The notes beneath the pieces were generated by a model. The model saw only the letters and a program-made list of their open reading frames with translations, was not told the origin of the DNA and did no database searches. From Bacillota bacterium (GTDB lineage: Bacteria; Bacillota; UBA4882; UBA8346): a stretch of 64,000 nucleotides of DNA. Where the stretch lies: NCBI GenBank assembly GCA_023401925.1, contig JAEXDA010000081.1, positions 28,504 through 92,503 of the forward strand, in the 5' to 3' direction. This document shows positions 53,055 through 61,199 of this stretch, in pieces; position 1 is the first letter of the stretch, and each line of letters opens with the position of its first letter. Position numbers and translations under genes: made by a program.

Positions 53055-53109
53055 GATCTGTTTTCAAATTTATCAGCGAAAATTATTTTATATCTTCATC
53101 AAAATCCAT

Positions 53110-53123
53110 TGAAAGCCCTTTCA
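53110..53123. promoter_or_regulatory. LacI-type operator, site 2
   Basis: TGAAAGCCCTTTCA, a 14-bp perfect palindrome 69 bp (start to start) from site 1. The pair could allow cooperative or looped repression of the downstream regulator-kinase-isomerase-aldolase genes. Confidence 0.6.
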
Positions 53124-53226
53124 TAAATATTCGTTTCCCTTTCAAAAATTCCTGCCAAATTAAATTCGATTATCCAGTTGATTTTAAAACCACAGCTTCG
53201 GTTTAAATCGTTACTAAACTTAAAGA

Positions 53227-53251
53227 CAGCGTACGTTTTACACGGACGCTG
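53227..53251. terminator. Hairpin after the binding-protein gene
   Basis: CAGCGT pairs with ACGCTG (53227-53232 with 53246-53251). T runs are better on the plus strand, but on the minus strand it lies just after the binding-protein stop, so it may partly separate transport from enzyme genes. Confidence 0.5.
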
Positions 53252-53276
53252 CCTTTTTTGCATGGCAATCGTAAGC

Positions 53277-54236
53277 CTACTGATACAAATTCACTTTAAT
53301 TTTGGCATCGTCGATATTGCTTTTTTCATACCAATAAAAGCCGGTATCAATGACTTTGGGCAACTTCTGACCTTTAATGGCTTTTACCGCTGCTTGTACA
53401 GCTTCATAACCAATGCCGAGCGGGTTTTGGGTGATGGCGCCAGCCATTAATCCGGAACGAATGGCATCAAGTTGTAATTTACCTGAATCAAATCCCACGA
53501 CCACAATTTTACCCTTCTTATTCATTTCGTTAACCGCATTGATAACGCCAACCGCGGATCCTTCATTGGAGCCAAAGAAACCTTTTAAATTGGGATGAGC
53601 CTGCATAATAGCCTTGGCCAAATCGGTCGATTTAAGTTGATCGCCGCCGCCATATTGAAGATCGACGATCTTGATATTGGGGTATTTTCCTTTGATTCGG
53701 TTGACAAATCCGTCCCGTCGGTCGATTCCGGTGCGGCTGGTCTGATCGTGAACAATCAACGCAATCTCGCCTTTGTTACCGATTAACTGAGCCATATGAT
53801 CCGCTGCCAAAGCAGCGGCGGCGATATTATTTGTTGCACAGGTGGTAACAGGAATATTGCTGTCGACTCCGGAGTCAAATCCAATCACCGGAATTTTATT
53901 ATTTTTAGCTTTTTCCAACAAAGGAATAACCGCTTTACTGTCAAGAGCAGCCAGGCAAAGGGCTTGCGGGTTCTTATTCAGTGCGGTCTGAATCATATCG
54001 ATTTGTTTGTCAACCATCGATTCGAGTTCAGGACCTTCAAAAGTAATCGTTACATTCAACTCTTTAGCGGCCTTTTCGGCTCCAGATTTAACAGCTTGCC
54101 AAAATTGATGCTGAAACCCCTTGGAAACAATCGGAATATAAATCTTGGTGTTTTCTGCTGCCAGTGCCAAACCACTTACCAATCCGATTATCAAAAACAT
54201 CATAACCATAGAAGCCATTCTTTGAATCTTCGTCAA
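53277..54236 (-). CDS. Sugar-binding protein of an Rbs-type ABC transporter
   Basis: A 319-aa RbsB-like (Peripla_BP_4) protein with a signal peptide (about 1-28, ending ALAAEN). The mature start KIYIPIVSKGFQHQFWQAVKSG is typical. It should deliver L-fucose or a related sugar to the permease at 54358. The start is TTG 54236, about seven bases after GAGGAGGG; the upstream part of the frame is a MITE and not coding. No lipobox is seen. Confidence 0.9.
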   Translation of the reverse strand: MTKIQRMASMVMMFLIIGLVSGLALAAENTKIYIPIVSKGFQHQFWQAVKSGAEKAAKELNVTITFEGPELESMVDKQIDMIQTALNKNPQALCLAALDSKAVIPLLEKAKNNKIPVIGFDSGVDSNIPVTTCATNNIAAAALAADHMAQLIGNKGEIALIVHDQTSRTGIDRRDGFVNRIKGKYPNIKIVDLQYGGGDQLKSTDLAKAIMQAHPNLKGFFGSNEGSAVGVINAVNEMNKKGKIVVVGFDSGKLQLDAIRSGLMAGAITQNPLGIGYEAVQAAVKAIKGQKLPKVIDTGFYWYEKSNIDDAKIKVNLYQ

Positions 54237-54268
54237 AACCAATCCCTCCTCTTTTTTGTTGTATTTCA

Positions 54269-54345
54269 GAGACTGTCCCAAAAGTTCATTTACCGATAAT
54301 CCATGCAGTCCATAATTGATTTTAAAGCACTTTTGAGATAGTCTC
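54269..54345. mobile_element. 77-bp MITE-like element inside the fucose operon
   Basis: The ends GAGACTGTCCCAAAAG and CTTTTGAGATAGTCTC are inverted repeats matching at 14 of 16 bases. It lies between the permease stop and the binding-protein ribosome binding site. It can fold into a hairpin and may affect read-through. Its ends resemble those at 20944 and 44407. Confidence 0.7.
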
Positions 54346-54357
54346 AAAATACCTGAC

Positions 54358-55353
54358 TTAAGCTATTTTCTTGCGGCGGCGAATAATGTCCATATATACA
54401 GCCAGAATCACAATGACGCCGATAATTACGGTCTGCCACTCTTGAGGAATGGACAAAATACGCAACCCGTTGGTTAAGACACTCATAATAAAGGCGCCGA
54501 TGACAGTTCCCAGGATTGTGCCCTCGCCGCCGCTAAGAGAAGCGCCGCCAATCACAGCCGCAGCAATAGCTTGCATTTCATACCCTGTTCCCAATGCCGG
54601 CTGAGCGGAATTAATCCGCGAAGACATCAAGATACCGGCTAAACCACTAAATCCACCACAAAGCGTATAGATAGCAACTTTCCAACCATTCACATTCACG
54701 CCGGACAGCCGGGTTGCTTCTTCATTGCTGCCCAACGCGAAAGTAAATCTCCCCAGAACCGTTTTGGTCAAAATTAAACCGGCAAGAATAGCGGCGCCAA
54801 AAAAGATAAGCACCGCATTGGGAATACCCAAAACCGAACCCATGGCGATTTTGTAATAAACGGGATTATCCACGAAATAAATCGGTTTGGTGCCGGAAAT
54901 CACCAGGGATAGTCCGGTGGTAACCATCATCATCCCTAAAGTAGCTATGAAAGGAGGCAATTTCATCCTGGAAATCAGCGAACCATTGATAAAGCCGCAA
55001 GTCGCTCCGGCCAAAATCCCACCGAACACCCCTATGGGAATGGGTAATTTCCAAAAAGTAATAAACACCCCGGTCATGACGGCTGAAAAGGTCATCGCCA
55101 TCCCTACCGACAGATCAATCCCACCGGTGATAATGACGAAAGTACTACCTACCGCCAACACGCCATTTACGGCAGTAGAAAGTAAGATCCCCACAAAATT
55201 ATCGAAATTAAAAAAATTAGGAGATGCCAGCGAAAAGATAATAAACATCAGAATTAAACTTCCAAAAGCTAACAATTTTTGGGTTGCATCCGCACGAAAT
55301 ATGGATTTCTTCGACACTTCTTGACTTTTCACGGTTACAGTCTGGTTTTCCAC
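54358..55353 (-). CDS. Rbs-type sugar ABC transporter permease
   Basis: A 331-aa RbsC-like permease with about ten helices. Family segments include VGSTFVIITGGIDLSVGMAMT, ATLGMMMVTTGLSLVISG and the GTVIGAFIMSVLTNGLRIL end. The GTG start at 55353 follows GAGGAGG by eight bases. It forms the membrane channel with the ATPase at 55405 and binding protein at 53277. Confidence 0.92.
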   Translation of the reverse strand: MENQTVTVKSQEVSKKSIFRADATQKLLAFGSLILMFIIFSLASPNFFNFDNFVGILLSTAVNGVLAVGSTFVIITGGIDLSVGMAMTFSAVMTGVFITFWKLPIPIGVFGGILAGATCGFINGSLISRMKLPPFIATLGMMMVTTGLSLVISGTKPIYFVDNPVYYKIAMGSVLGIPNAVLIFFGAAILAGLILTKTVLGRFTFALGSNEEATRLSGVNVNGWKVAIYTLCGGFSGLAGILMSSRINSAQPALGTGYEMQAIAAAVIGGASLSGGEGTILGTVIGAFIMSVLTNGLRILSIPQEWQTVIIGVIVILAVYMDIIRRRKKIA

Positions 55354-55404
55354 TCCATGTGCCTCCTCAATATTGATTTCCAAAAAAACTCTCACTTTAT
55401 TCCT

Positions 55405-56904
55405 TCAGTTGCGCTCCGTCGCATATTGCATAATGTTTTCCTGAGTGGCCTCGGCAGCACTCAGTTGGCCGGTAACCCGGCCTTCACACATGACCACAAT
55501 CCGATGGCTCATCCGGAGAATTTCCGGCAACTCCGAAGAAATCATAATAATCGCTTTCCCGTTTTCCGCCAGAGCGTTCAATAATTTATAAATTTCACTC
55601 TTCGCACCGACATCAATACCCCGGGTCGGTTCATCAAAAATTAAAACCTCGCTATCCCGGACCAGCCATTTACCGATAACCACCTTTTGCTGATTGCCGC
55701 CGGAAAGGTTTTTTACCTTCTGCTTAGAATGGGGTGTTTTAATTTTAAGATTATCAATCATTTCCTGGGTCACCGCCCTGACTTTCGTCTGATTTACCCA
55801 GCCAAATCCCCCCAGAAACTTTCGAAAAGCAGCCAGGACCATATTACTTTCCAAATCCATCGCCAGAGCCAAGCCAAAGCGTTTGCGATCTTCCGAAAGA
55901 TAACCAATGCCATGATTCACTGCGTCACAAGGATCTTTGATACGTACCTTTCGGCCATGAATATATATTTCACCCGATTCAAAAGGATCCGCTCCGAAGA
56001 TGGCCCGGGCCACCTCGGTGCGTCCGGCTCCCATCAATCCCGCAAAACCCAAAATTTCACCTTTCCTGATATAAAAGCTGACATTTTGAATGGTCCGGCC
56101 ACGCTTTAAACCCTTCACTTCCAACACGATTTCCTGGCCGGAATTACCGGGACGGGCATGAGAAGTATCATAAATTTCCCGGCCCACCATCATTTTAATA
56201 ATCTGCTCCACTGCGGTCTCGGTGGTTAACACCGTATCAATATAGCGACCATCCCTCATCACGGTGACCCGATCCGAAATCCGCTTCAATTCCTCCATTC
56301 GGTGGGAGATATATACAATTCCGACCCCATTTTCACGGAGTTGACGGATAATCCGAAACAACTCCTCGATCTCCGCCTCAGTCAAAGCTGCGGTCGGCTC
56401 ATCCATAATCAAAACCTTTGAATTGTAAGAGAGGGCTTTGACAATCTCAACCATCTGTTGTTTAGCGACGGTGAGATCTGCAACTTTCGTGCGGGGATCC
56501 AGGCGAAGGTGAACCATTTCCAGAAGCTGTCTGGTCTTTTGGTTGATTTCTTTTTCGTTGAGAACGAAATGAACTCTTTGACGGGGTTCGCGGCCGATGA
56601 AAATATTCTGAGCCACCGTGAGATGAGGCATTAAATTTAATTCTTGATGAATAATGCTTACTCCCAAATCCTGTGCCGCTTTCGGACTAAGTACCTCTGT
56701 TTCCTTCCCTCTAAAAAGGATCCGGCCCCCATCCTTTTTGTAAACTCCGGTCAATATCTTCATCAAGGTCGATTTGCCCGCCCCATTCTCTCCGACCAAA
56801 GCATGGACCTCGCCGGCACGCAGTTCAAATTGACATTGGCTCAAGGCATGGACCCCGGGAAATGTCTTTTCAATTCCGTCCATCATTACAAGCACTTCAC
56901 TCAT
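55405..56904 (-). CDS. Rbs-type sugar ABC transporter ATPase (two ABC domains)
   Basis: A 499-aa RbsA/MglA-type protein. The first ABC domain is intact: Walker A GENGAGKST, Q loop HQELNLMPHLTV, DLTVAKQQMVEIVKAL as signature region, Walker B LIMDEPTAALT and switch His in YISHRMEE. The second has GLMGAGRTEV and LSGGNQQKVVIGKWL. It powers import of fucose or a related pentose/deoxyhexose. The ATG follows GAGGTGG. A promoter and a leader terminator precede it (57023-57165). Confidence 0.93.
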   Translation of the reverse strand: MSEVLVMMDGIEKTFPGVHALSQCQFELRAGEVHALVGENGAGKSTLMKILTGVYKKDGGRILFRGKETEVLSPKAAQDLGVSIIHQELNLMPHLTVAQNIFIGREPRQRVHFVLNEKEINQKTRQLLEMVHLRLDPRTKVADLTVAKQQMVEIVKALSYNSKVLIMDEPTAALTEAEIEELFRIIRQLRENGVGIVYISHRMEELKRISDRVTVMRDGRYIDTVLTTETAVEQIIKMMVGREIYDTSHARPGNSGQEIVLEVKGLKRGRTIQNVSFYIRKGEILGFAGLMGAGRTEVARAIFGADPFESGEIYIHGRKVRIKDPCDAVNHGIGYLSEDRKRFGLALAMDLESNMVLAAFRKFLGGFGWVNQTKVRAVTQEMIDNLKIKTPHSKQKVKNLSGGNQQKVVIGKWLVRDSEVLIFDEPTRGIDVGAKSEIYKLLNALAENGKAIIMISSELPEILRMSHRIVVMCEGRVTGQLSAAEATQENIMQYATERN

Positions 56905-57022
56905 GTCTCCACCTCATATTTTTCTGTTGATATATTGGTTTTTGAGGACTCATTCCTGCCACAATGATGATTCAATCATGGAAGCCGGCGGCTGCCTTTC
57001 TACTCTTTTTGCGCAAATAAAA

Positions 57023-57072
57023 AATGCCAATTCACTAATTATCCTGTCGAAAAATAATTAGCCATTGGCATT
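57023..57072 (-). terminator. Leader terminator (attenuator) before the fucose transporter
   Basis: On the minus strand, AATGCCAAT...CTAATTAT-type arms form two stacked 8-9 bp stems (57023-57031 with 57064-57072, and 57035-57042 with 54-61 of the same block) with a small internal loop, then TTTTTTATTT. It lies between the promoter at 57137 and the ATPase start, so transcription can stop early. A smaller hairpin at about 57092-57112 precedes it. The neighbouring ANTAR protein is the likely antiterminator. Confidence 0.75.
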
Positions 57073-57136
57073 CATCACCAAAAAATATACCCGTCATGAG
57101 TATAATTTTTATTTACTTGTTACAAAAAGCAATTAT

Positions 57137-57165
57137 AGTATAATAGAATTTTTACAGTTTTGCAA
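57137..57165 (-). promoter_or_regulatory. Promoter of the fucose transporter operon
   Basis: On the minus strand, TTGCAA (57165-57160) and TATACT (57142-57137) are 17 bp apart. Transcription would start near 57130 and run through the leader terminator. Confidence 0.65.
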
Positions 57166-57210
57166 TACTAAATTAACAAATGGACCTCACTTATCCAATC
57201 ATCCTTAAAC

Positions 57211-57795
57211 TCAAGTCAACAATTTCTTGGCTTCGATGATCTTTTGAGCAACAGCGATAAGTTTCTGATTTTTATCATTGCTTATCTTCTGCAATTTCTT
57301 CATTGCTTCGGCTTCAGTGAGACCACCCGTCTCCATCAGAATCCCCTTTGCTTGTTCAATGATTTTCCGTTCTTGTAACATTTGGCGCAGTTGGTTGGAT
57401 TCTTCCATCATCTTGCAATAGTTGCTGTGATTCTTAAGAGCGACTTCTACGGCAGGAGCCAGGTTTTGTTTGGTTACCGGTTTGATCAAGTAACTAAACA
57501 CGCCGGCTTCCGCTGCCTCATTCACTAATTTCTCATCGGAATATCCGCTAACAATCACCACTGGAATCCGGCAACTTTCTTTAATCTGTTTGGCGGCTTC
57601 AATCCCATTTAATCTCGGCATATTAATATCCAAAATCGCCAAATCGGGTCGCAGCTCTCTGCATAGTTCGAGAGCTTCCACACCATCGACTGCGTCGCCG
57701 ACCACTTGATATCCGAGTTCCTTTAATTGTGAAATGATACTGAGAGCCACCAATGTTTCATCTTCAGCCACTACGATTTTTAAATCCTTCATCAT
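57211..57795 (-). CDS. ANTAR-domain response regulator (antiterminator)
   Basis: A 194-aa protein with a receiver domain (phosphoacceptor Asp56 in LAILDINMP, acidic pair in VVAEDE, Lys in YLIKPVT) and a C-terminal ANTAR domain (about 128-190; RKIIEQAKGILMETGGLTEAEA). ANTAR proteins bind paired RNA stem-loops when phosphorylated and prevent termination. Its gene follows the ABC-kinase fusion by 13 bp and precedes the attenuated transporter operon, so the kinase is the likely phosphate donor and the leader at 57023 the likely target. Confidence 0.92.
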   Translation of the reverse strand: MMKDLKIVVAEDETLVALSIISQLKELGYQVVGDAVDGVEALELCRELRPDLAILDINMPRLNGIEAAKQIKESCRIPVVIVSGYSDEKLVNEAAEAGVFSYLIKPVTKQNLAPAVEVALKNHSNYCKMMEESNQLRQMLQERKIIEQAKGILMETGGLTEAEAMKKLQKISNDKNQKLIAVAQKIIEAKKLLT

Positions 57796-57808
57796 CTCAC
57801 CAACGCTT

Positions 57809-59674
57809 CTAATTATTCATTTGTTTTTTCGGGAAAGTCACGGTAACCTGAGTCCCCAAGTGATTCACAATCTTGAGGGAACCACGCAAATCCCGGTTCA
57901 CCAGACTTTTTACCAAAGAAAGTCCCAATGTACCGGATGAACATGTCCCATCAAATCCGATTCCGTTATCGGCAACCTGGAAATATACAAAATTTTGGTC
58001 CTGTTCCAACCGTAAGTCGATCCTCCCTCCTCGCCCCCCGGGAAAAGCGTGTTCCAAACAGTTGGCCAACAATTCATTGACGACCAAACCCAGGGATGTT
58101 GCCGTCCGATAAGATACATAGAAATCCTCGACTTCCACAACCGTTTCCACCTGGCCGAAACTGGTTTTCTGGTTATAATTGGCAATAATCAATTTGACGA
58201 GATTCGCAAAGTTAATCAAACCGATCTCCCGCTCATCTTGAGAAAGGATTTCATGGACACTGGCGATGGTCTTAATGCGATCGATAATCTGCCAGACAAT
58301 CGCTTCCAGTTTTTTTTCGCTTTCGGTTTGCAGCTGAAGAATTAATAAGCTGATAATGGATTGCAGGTTATTTTTAATCCGGTGATGAGCTTCTTTAAGC
58401 AAGGTTGAGCGTCCGAGCAAGCGGGTGTTTTCTACCGCAATCGCTACTTGCGTTGCAAAAGTCTTCAATAATTCCACATCTTCCAGGGTGATATTCTTTT
58501 TGGAGGTATAAAATATTTCCATCGCGCCGTTTATTTTATTGCGAATCCGGATGGGGACACACGCCAGCGATTGAACATTCACCGGTTGGAGAAAAAACTC
58601 ACCAAGCTCTTCTTCCTTGATATGATTGACTATCAAGGGCCTACCACTGATAATGACATTCCGGACAATCTCCTCTTTCAAGTCCAGCCTGGGTAAATCG
58701 GAACGCGAATGTTGAAAGCACTCGGTCACAGTGGTTGATTTCTCATCCAGCATCAAAATGCTGCAAGCATTGGCCTTTGTCGCCTCAGTGATCTTTTCCA
58801 CCAACAAATTAAGCAGATCTTGCAGTTCATATTCGGAGGTCAACAACTCCGTCGTATGAAGCATCGAATCAATCAGACCTTTAAATTCATTATCATCATC
58901 TTGCATCTCCCGTCCAAAATAAACACTCAGCACCTTCTCTGGGTTCCGTTTTGCAAAGTCAATGGAAAAACCGGCCAAGGTCCCTCCATCTTTTAAAATG
59001 GTTACCCTATCGCCGATTTGCAGAATTTCCTCCAGCTGATTGGATAAATATAAAACTCCGTTTTGGGATTCAGCATACTTCCGGATAATCCGAAATAAAT
59101 GGTTTTTTTTATTTTCACTCAACCGGGAAGCCGGCTCGTCCAAAACAATAATTCGGGGGTTTTTTGCCAATACTTTCATCAGCGCCAGCAATTGGCATTC
59201 TTCAGTGTTTAAATTGAACAACAAGTCGTTGGGTTGGATATTGACCTCATAGACTTGTAATAATTTTTTGGTCTTTTCAAAAAGTCTCTTATCCGAGACT
59301 AAAAATCTTTCATTCCAAAGATACAAATACTCCTTGACGGTTAAATGGGGAATATAAGTATAATGGATGTTATCATACAGCACACCCATTCCGAAAGCAA
59401 AAGGATCAAAAGAATTTTTAATCTCCACGAATTTACTATCAAGAAAAATCTTTCCCGATTGAGGGATTTCCAAGCCAGCCAAAATACGGGCCAATCCGGT
59501 TTTTCCCGCACCGGATTCACCCATAATCCCATGAATCTCTCCCCGCTCCAGGTCCAGATTGATATGATTGGAATCTTTACTGACCCCTTCAAGCCGGATA
59601 TTTTTCAGCCGTAATAGACATTTACCGTTTTCGATATTTTCAGGAGAATCGAATTGACTCTGAAACATCGCCAC
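57809..59674 (-). CDS. Fusion of degenerate ABC ATPase, GAF and HisKA_2 histidine kinase
   Basis: A 621-aa protein. Residues about 20-255 form an RbsA-like ABC domain: Walker A GESGAGKT (52-59) and Walker B IIVLDEP (174-181) are intact, but the Q-loop Gln is Asp101 (GVLYDN), the LSGGQ signature is LNTEE (155-159) and the switch His is Asn212 (YLSNQLEE). A GAF domain follows (about 270-415), then HisKA_2 with the H-box EAHHRIKNNLQ (His430/431) and a HATPase (NELLANCLEHAF, DNGIGFD). ATP binding without efficient hydrolysis is expected. It probably docks on a sugar permease or senses transport and phosphorylates the ANTAR protein. Confidence 0.9.
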   Translation of the reverse strand: MAMFQSQFDSPENIENGKCLLRLKNIRLEGVSKDSNHINLDLERGEIHGIMGESGAGKTGLARILAGLEIPQSGKIFLDSKFVEIKNSFDPFAFGMGVLYDNIHYTYIPHLTVKEYLYLWNERFLVSDKRLFEKTKKLLQVYEVNIQPNDLLFNLNTEECQLLALMKVLAKNPRIIVLDEPASRLSENKKNHLFRIIRKYAESQNGVLYLSNQLEEILQIGDRVTILKDGGTLAGFSIDFAKRNPEKVLSVYFGREMQDDDNEFKGLIDSMLHTTELLTSEYELQDLLNLLVEKITEATKANACSILMLDEKSTTVTECFQHSRSDLPRLDLKEEIVRNVIISGRPLIVNHIKEEELGEFFLQPVNVQSLACVPIRIRNKINGAMEIFYTSKKNITLEDVELLKTFATQVAIAVENTRLLGRSTLLKEAHHRIKNNLQSIISLLILQLQTESEKKLEAIVWQIIDRIKTIASVHEILSQDEREIGLINFANLVKLIIANYNQKTSFGQVETVVEVEDFYVSYRTATSLGLVVNELLANCLEHAFPGGRGGRIDLRLEQDQNFVYFQVADNGIGFDGTCSSGTLGLSLVKSLVNRDLRGSLKIVNHLGTQVTVTFPKKQMNN

Positions 59675-59813
59675 ACTCCATAATTATGCCGATAAACCTT
59701 GTACAAACACCGGGATTTGGTTTTCAGGTAATAAATTTCTGTGGCCAATGTTAAATTCCTGCTAAATTTCAGTTACGGTTTATGTTCGCTTGTTCATGTC
59801 ATGACGATATAAA

Positions 59814-59862
59814 AAGTCTGCCTAAAATCCGGATGATGGTCGGAAGATGGCAGACTTCTTTA
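59814..59862 (-). terminator. Intrinsic terminator after fucU
   Basis: AAGTCTGCC pairs with GGCAGACTT (59814-59822 with 59849-59857); on the minus strand it is followed by TTTTTATA. It separates fucU from the kinase fusion gene. Confidence 0.75.
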
Positions 59863-59873
59863 AAACTTTCTTT

Positions 59874-60302
59874 TTACTCAACGACAACCCCTTTTTTGAG
59901 AATAATATTCGCATAAAGGGCCGATTCACCGGTGGCCAAGATTGCATATGCCTTTTTGGCCCTTTCATAAAAGGCAAAACGTTCGATATTCTCAAACTCA
60001 GCCTTCGGCTCGTATTTTTTTACAATCTGGCGGTATTCATCCCAAATTGGGGTTTTGACCGGGTCACCCGGAACAACCTCCATTAAAAAGACGGCACTTT
60101 TAACATAGGGATCCAGTGGATATAATTTTAAAATCGCATCCAACAATTCCGGCACATGATGTCCATCGGCCCGCACCAATCTTTGGGCATAGGCGGCGGC
60201 TGGAAAATTCCCGTCGCCGATCACGAGCTCGTCACCATGTCCCATTTCCATCAGAATAGCCAGCAACTGCGGAGAGAGAATTTTAGGAATTCCTTTGAGC
60301 AT
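59874..60302 (-). CDS. fucU: L-fucose mutarotase (RbsD/FucU family)
   Basis: A 142-aa RbsD/FucU protein. The family start is clear (MLKGIPKILSPQLLAILMEMGHGDELVIGDGNFPA) with the catalytic His in GHGD. It interconverts alpha- and beta-L-fucose, supplying FucI. ATG 60302 follows GAAGGGAG; an upstream start at 60338 adds a Lys-rich tail without support. It is the first gene of the fucose locus on this strand, directly after the accessory gene array. Confidence 0.92.
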   Translation of the reverse strand: MLKGIPKILSPQLLAILMEMGHGDELVIGDGNFPAAAYAQRLVRADGHHVPELLDAILKLYPLDPYVKSAVFLMEVVPGDPVKTPIWDEYRQIVKKYEPKAEFENIERFAFYERAKKAYAILATGESALYANIILKKGVVVE

Positions 60303-60339
60303 TTTAATAACTCCCTTCTTTTTTGATCGATTTCCCATA

Positions 60340-60578
60340 GTCTTCGTATATCGTCCACGTGTTGCAGAAGTCTTCCGCGCCTAAGCCGGATTCATCCTCG
60401 AGTCACTTTCCGGCGGGTCTTACAGCGCGGATTTGGGTCGAAGTACCGGAATTACCCAAATTCGTTACAACCCGGCGCGGAGCCTGCAACACGTTGTTAC
60501 ACGACGCGTGACGCCCTATATTGAAGGCTGCCAGGACGGCAGCCTCTTTCAAACTAATTGCTTAATGCATTATTTGCA
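60340..60578 (-). other. Foldable spacer between the accessory array and fucU
   Basis: GC-rich, highly structured sequence with no gene. It has a GGCTGCC/GGCAGCC stem at 60526-60544, an ATTTGGGT/ACCCAAAT stem near 60431-60462 and the string AACAACGTGTTGC, similar to that at 61985. It may be the last attC-like site of the cassette array, but its cores are poor. Confidence 0.4.
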
Positions 60579-60818
60579 TTATTCACAGGCAAACTTTCTA
60601 TATAAAACGTGTCCTGACTTAAATCCGCTCCACATTTCCATCCAATTGTTCCCTTCTATAAAAAAATTATTAAATTCTTTCAAGTCATTTAATGGTTGAA
60701 AAACTGGATAATGAAGATATAGTTTCATATCAAAAACTTTTTCCTCATCATTGGTAAATTTTATTAAAAGTTTATGCTCATCTAAAACCTTGGCTTCTTT
60801 AATATTGGGACTTTGCAT
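60579..60818 (-). CDS. DUF2442 family protein
   Basis: A 79-aa protein with the DUF2442 pattern: an N-terminal strand pair (EKVFDMKLYLHYPVFQPLND) followed by FNNFFIEGNNWMEMWSGFK. The ATG follows AAGAGGTAAT. Such proteins are often found in cassette arrays and toxin-antitoxin-like loci; function unknown. It has its own upstream region with a probable promoter (60819-60960). Confidence 0.75.
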   Translation of the reverse strand: MQSPNIKEAKVLDEHKLLIKFTNDEEKVFDMKLYLHYPVFQPLNDLKEFNNFFIEGNNWMEMWSGFKSGHVLYRKFACE

Positions 60819-60959
60819 TAAAATTACCTCTTTGCCAGCTCCCCCATTGGATTCTCCTCATCTTTCTTACTTTATCATTATATACATAAAAGCATAAACT
60901 AACAACATTATTTTCCAGCGAAACCGTTCGTCATTTCAAAGGGGCAGGAAACCCGGACA

Positions 60960-61195
60960 TTCCTATGCCAAGTGTTGTGTAACGTCTCCGCGTTACTGAC
61001 GTCGATACAGCTTAGTGGCGAGGCCGACTCGGTTTTGAAAATGTGGGCAAGACTACTTCATGAACAAACATCATTGAAATACATCCTGAATTGACGGCTT
61101 CTTCGAGTTAACTTTTTTTGACCATCCGAGCCCCGACTAATCTCTGAAGCATGGCACATCAACCCTGTATTGAAACGGTCATGGAAGGCCGCACC
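60960..61195 (-). repeat. Inter-gene repeat with attC-like core, copy 1
   Basis: Aligns with 62715-62935 over most of its length (GTGGCGAxGCCGACT, then CTTCTTCGAGT, then TCCGxGCCCCGA) and partly with 63541-63660. At its end the minus strand reads ACGTTACAC (60977-60983), close to the GTTRRRY core of integron attC sites. It separates the GNAT and DUF2442 genes. Confidence 0.55.
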
Positions 61196-61199
61196 TAAA

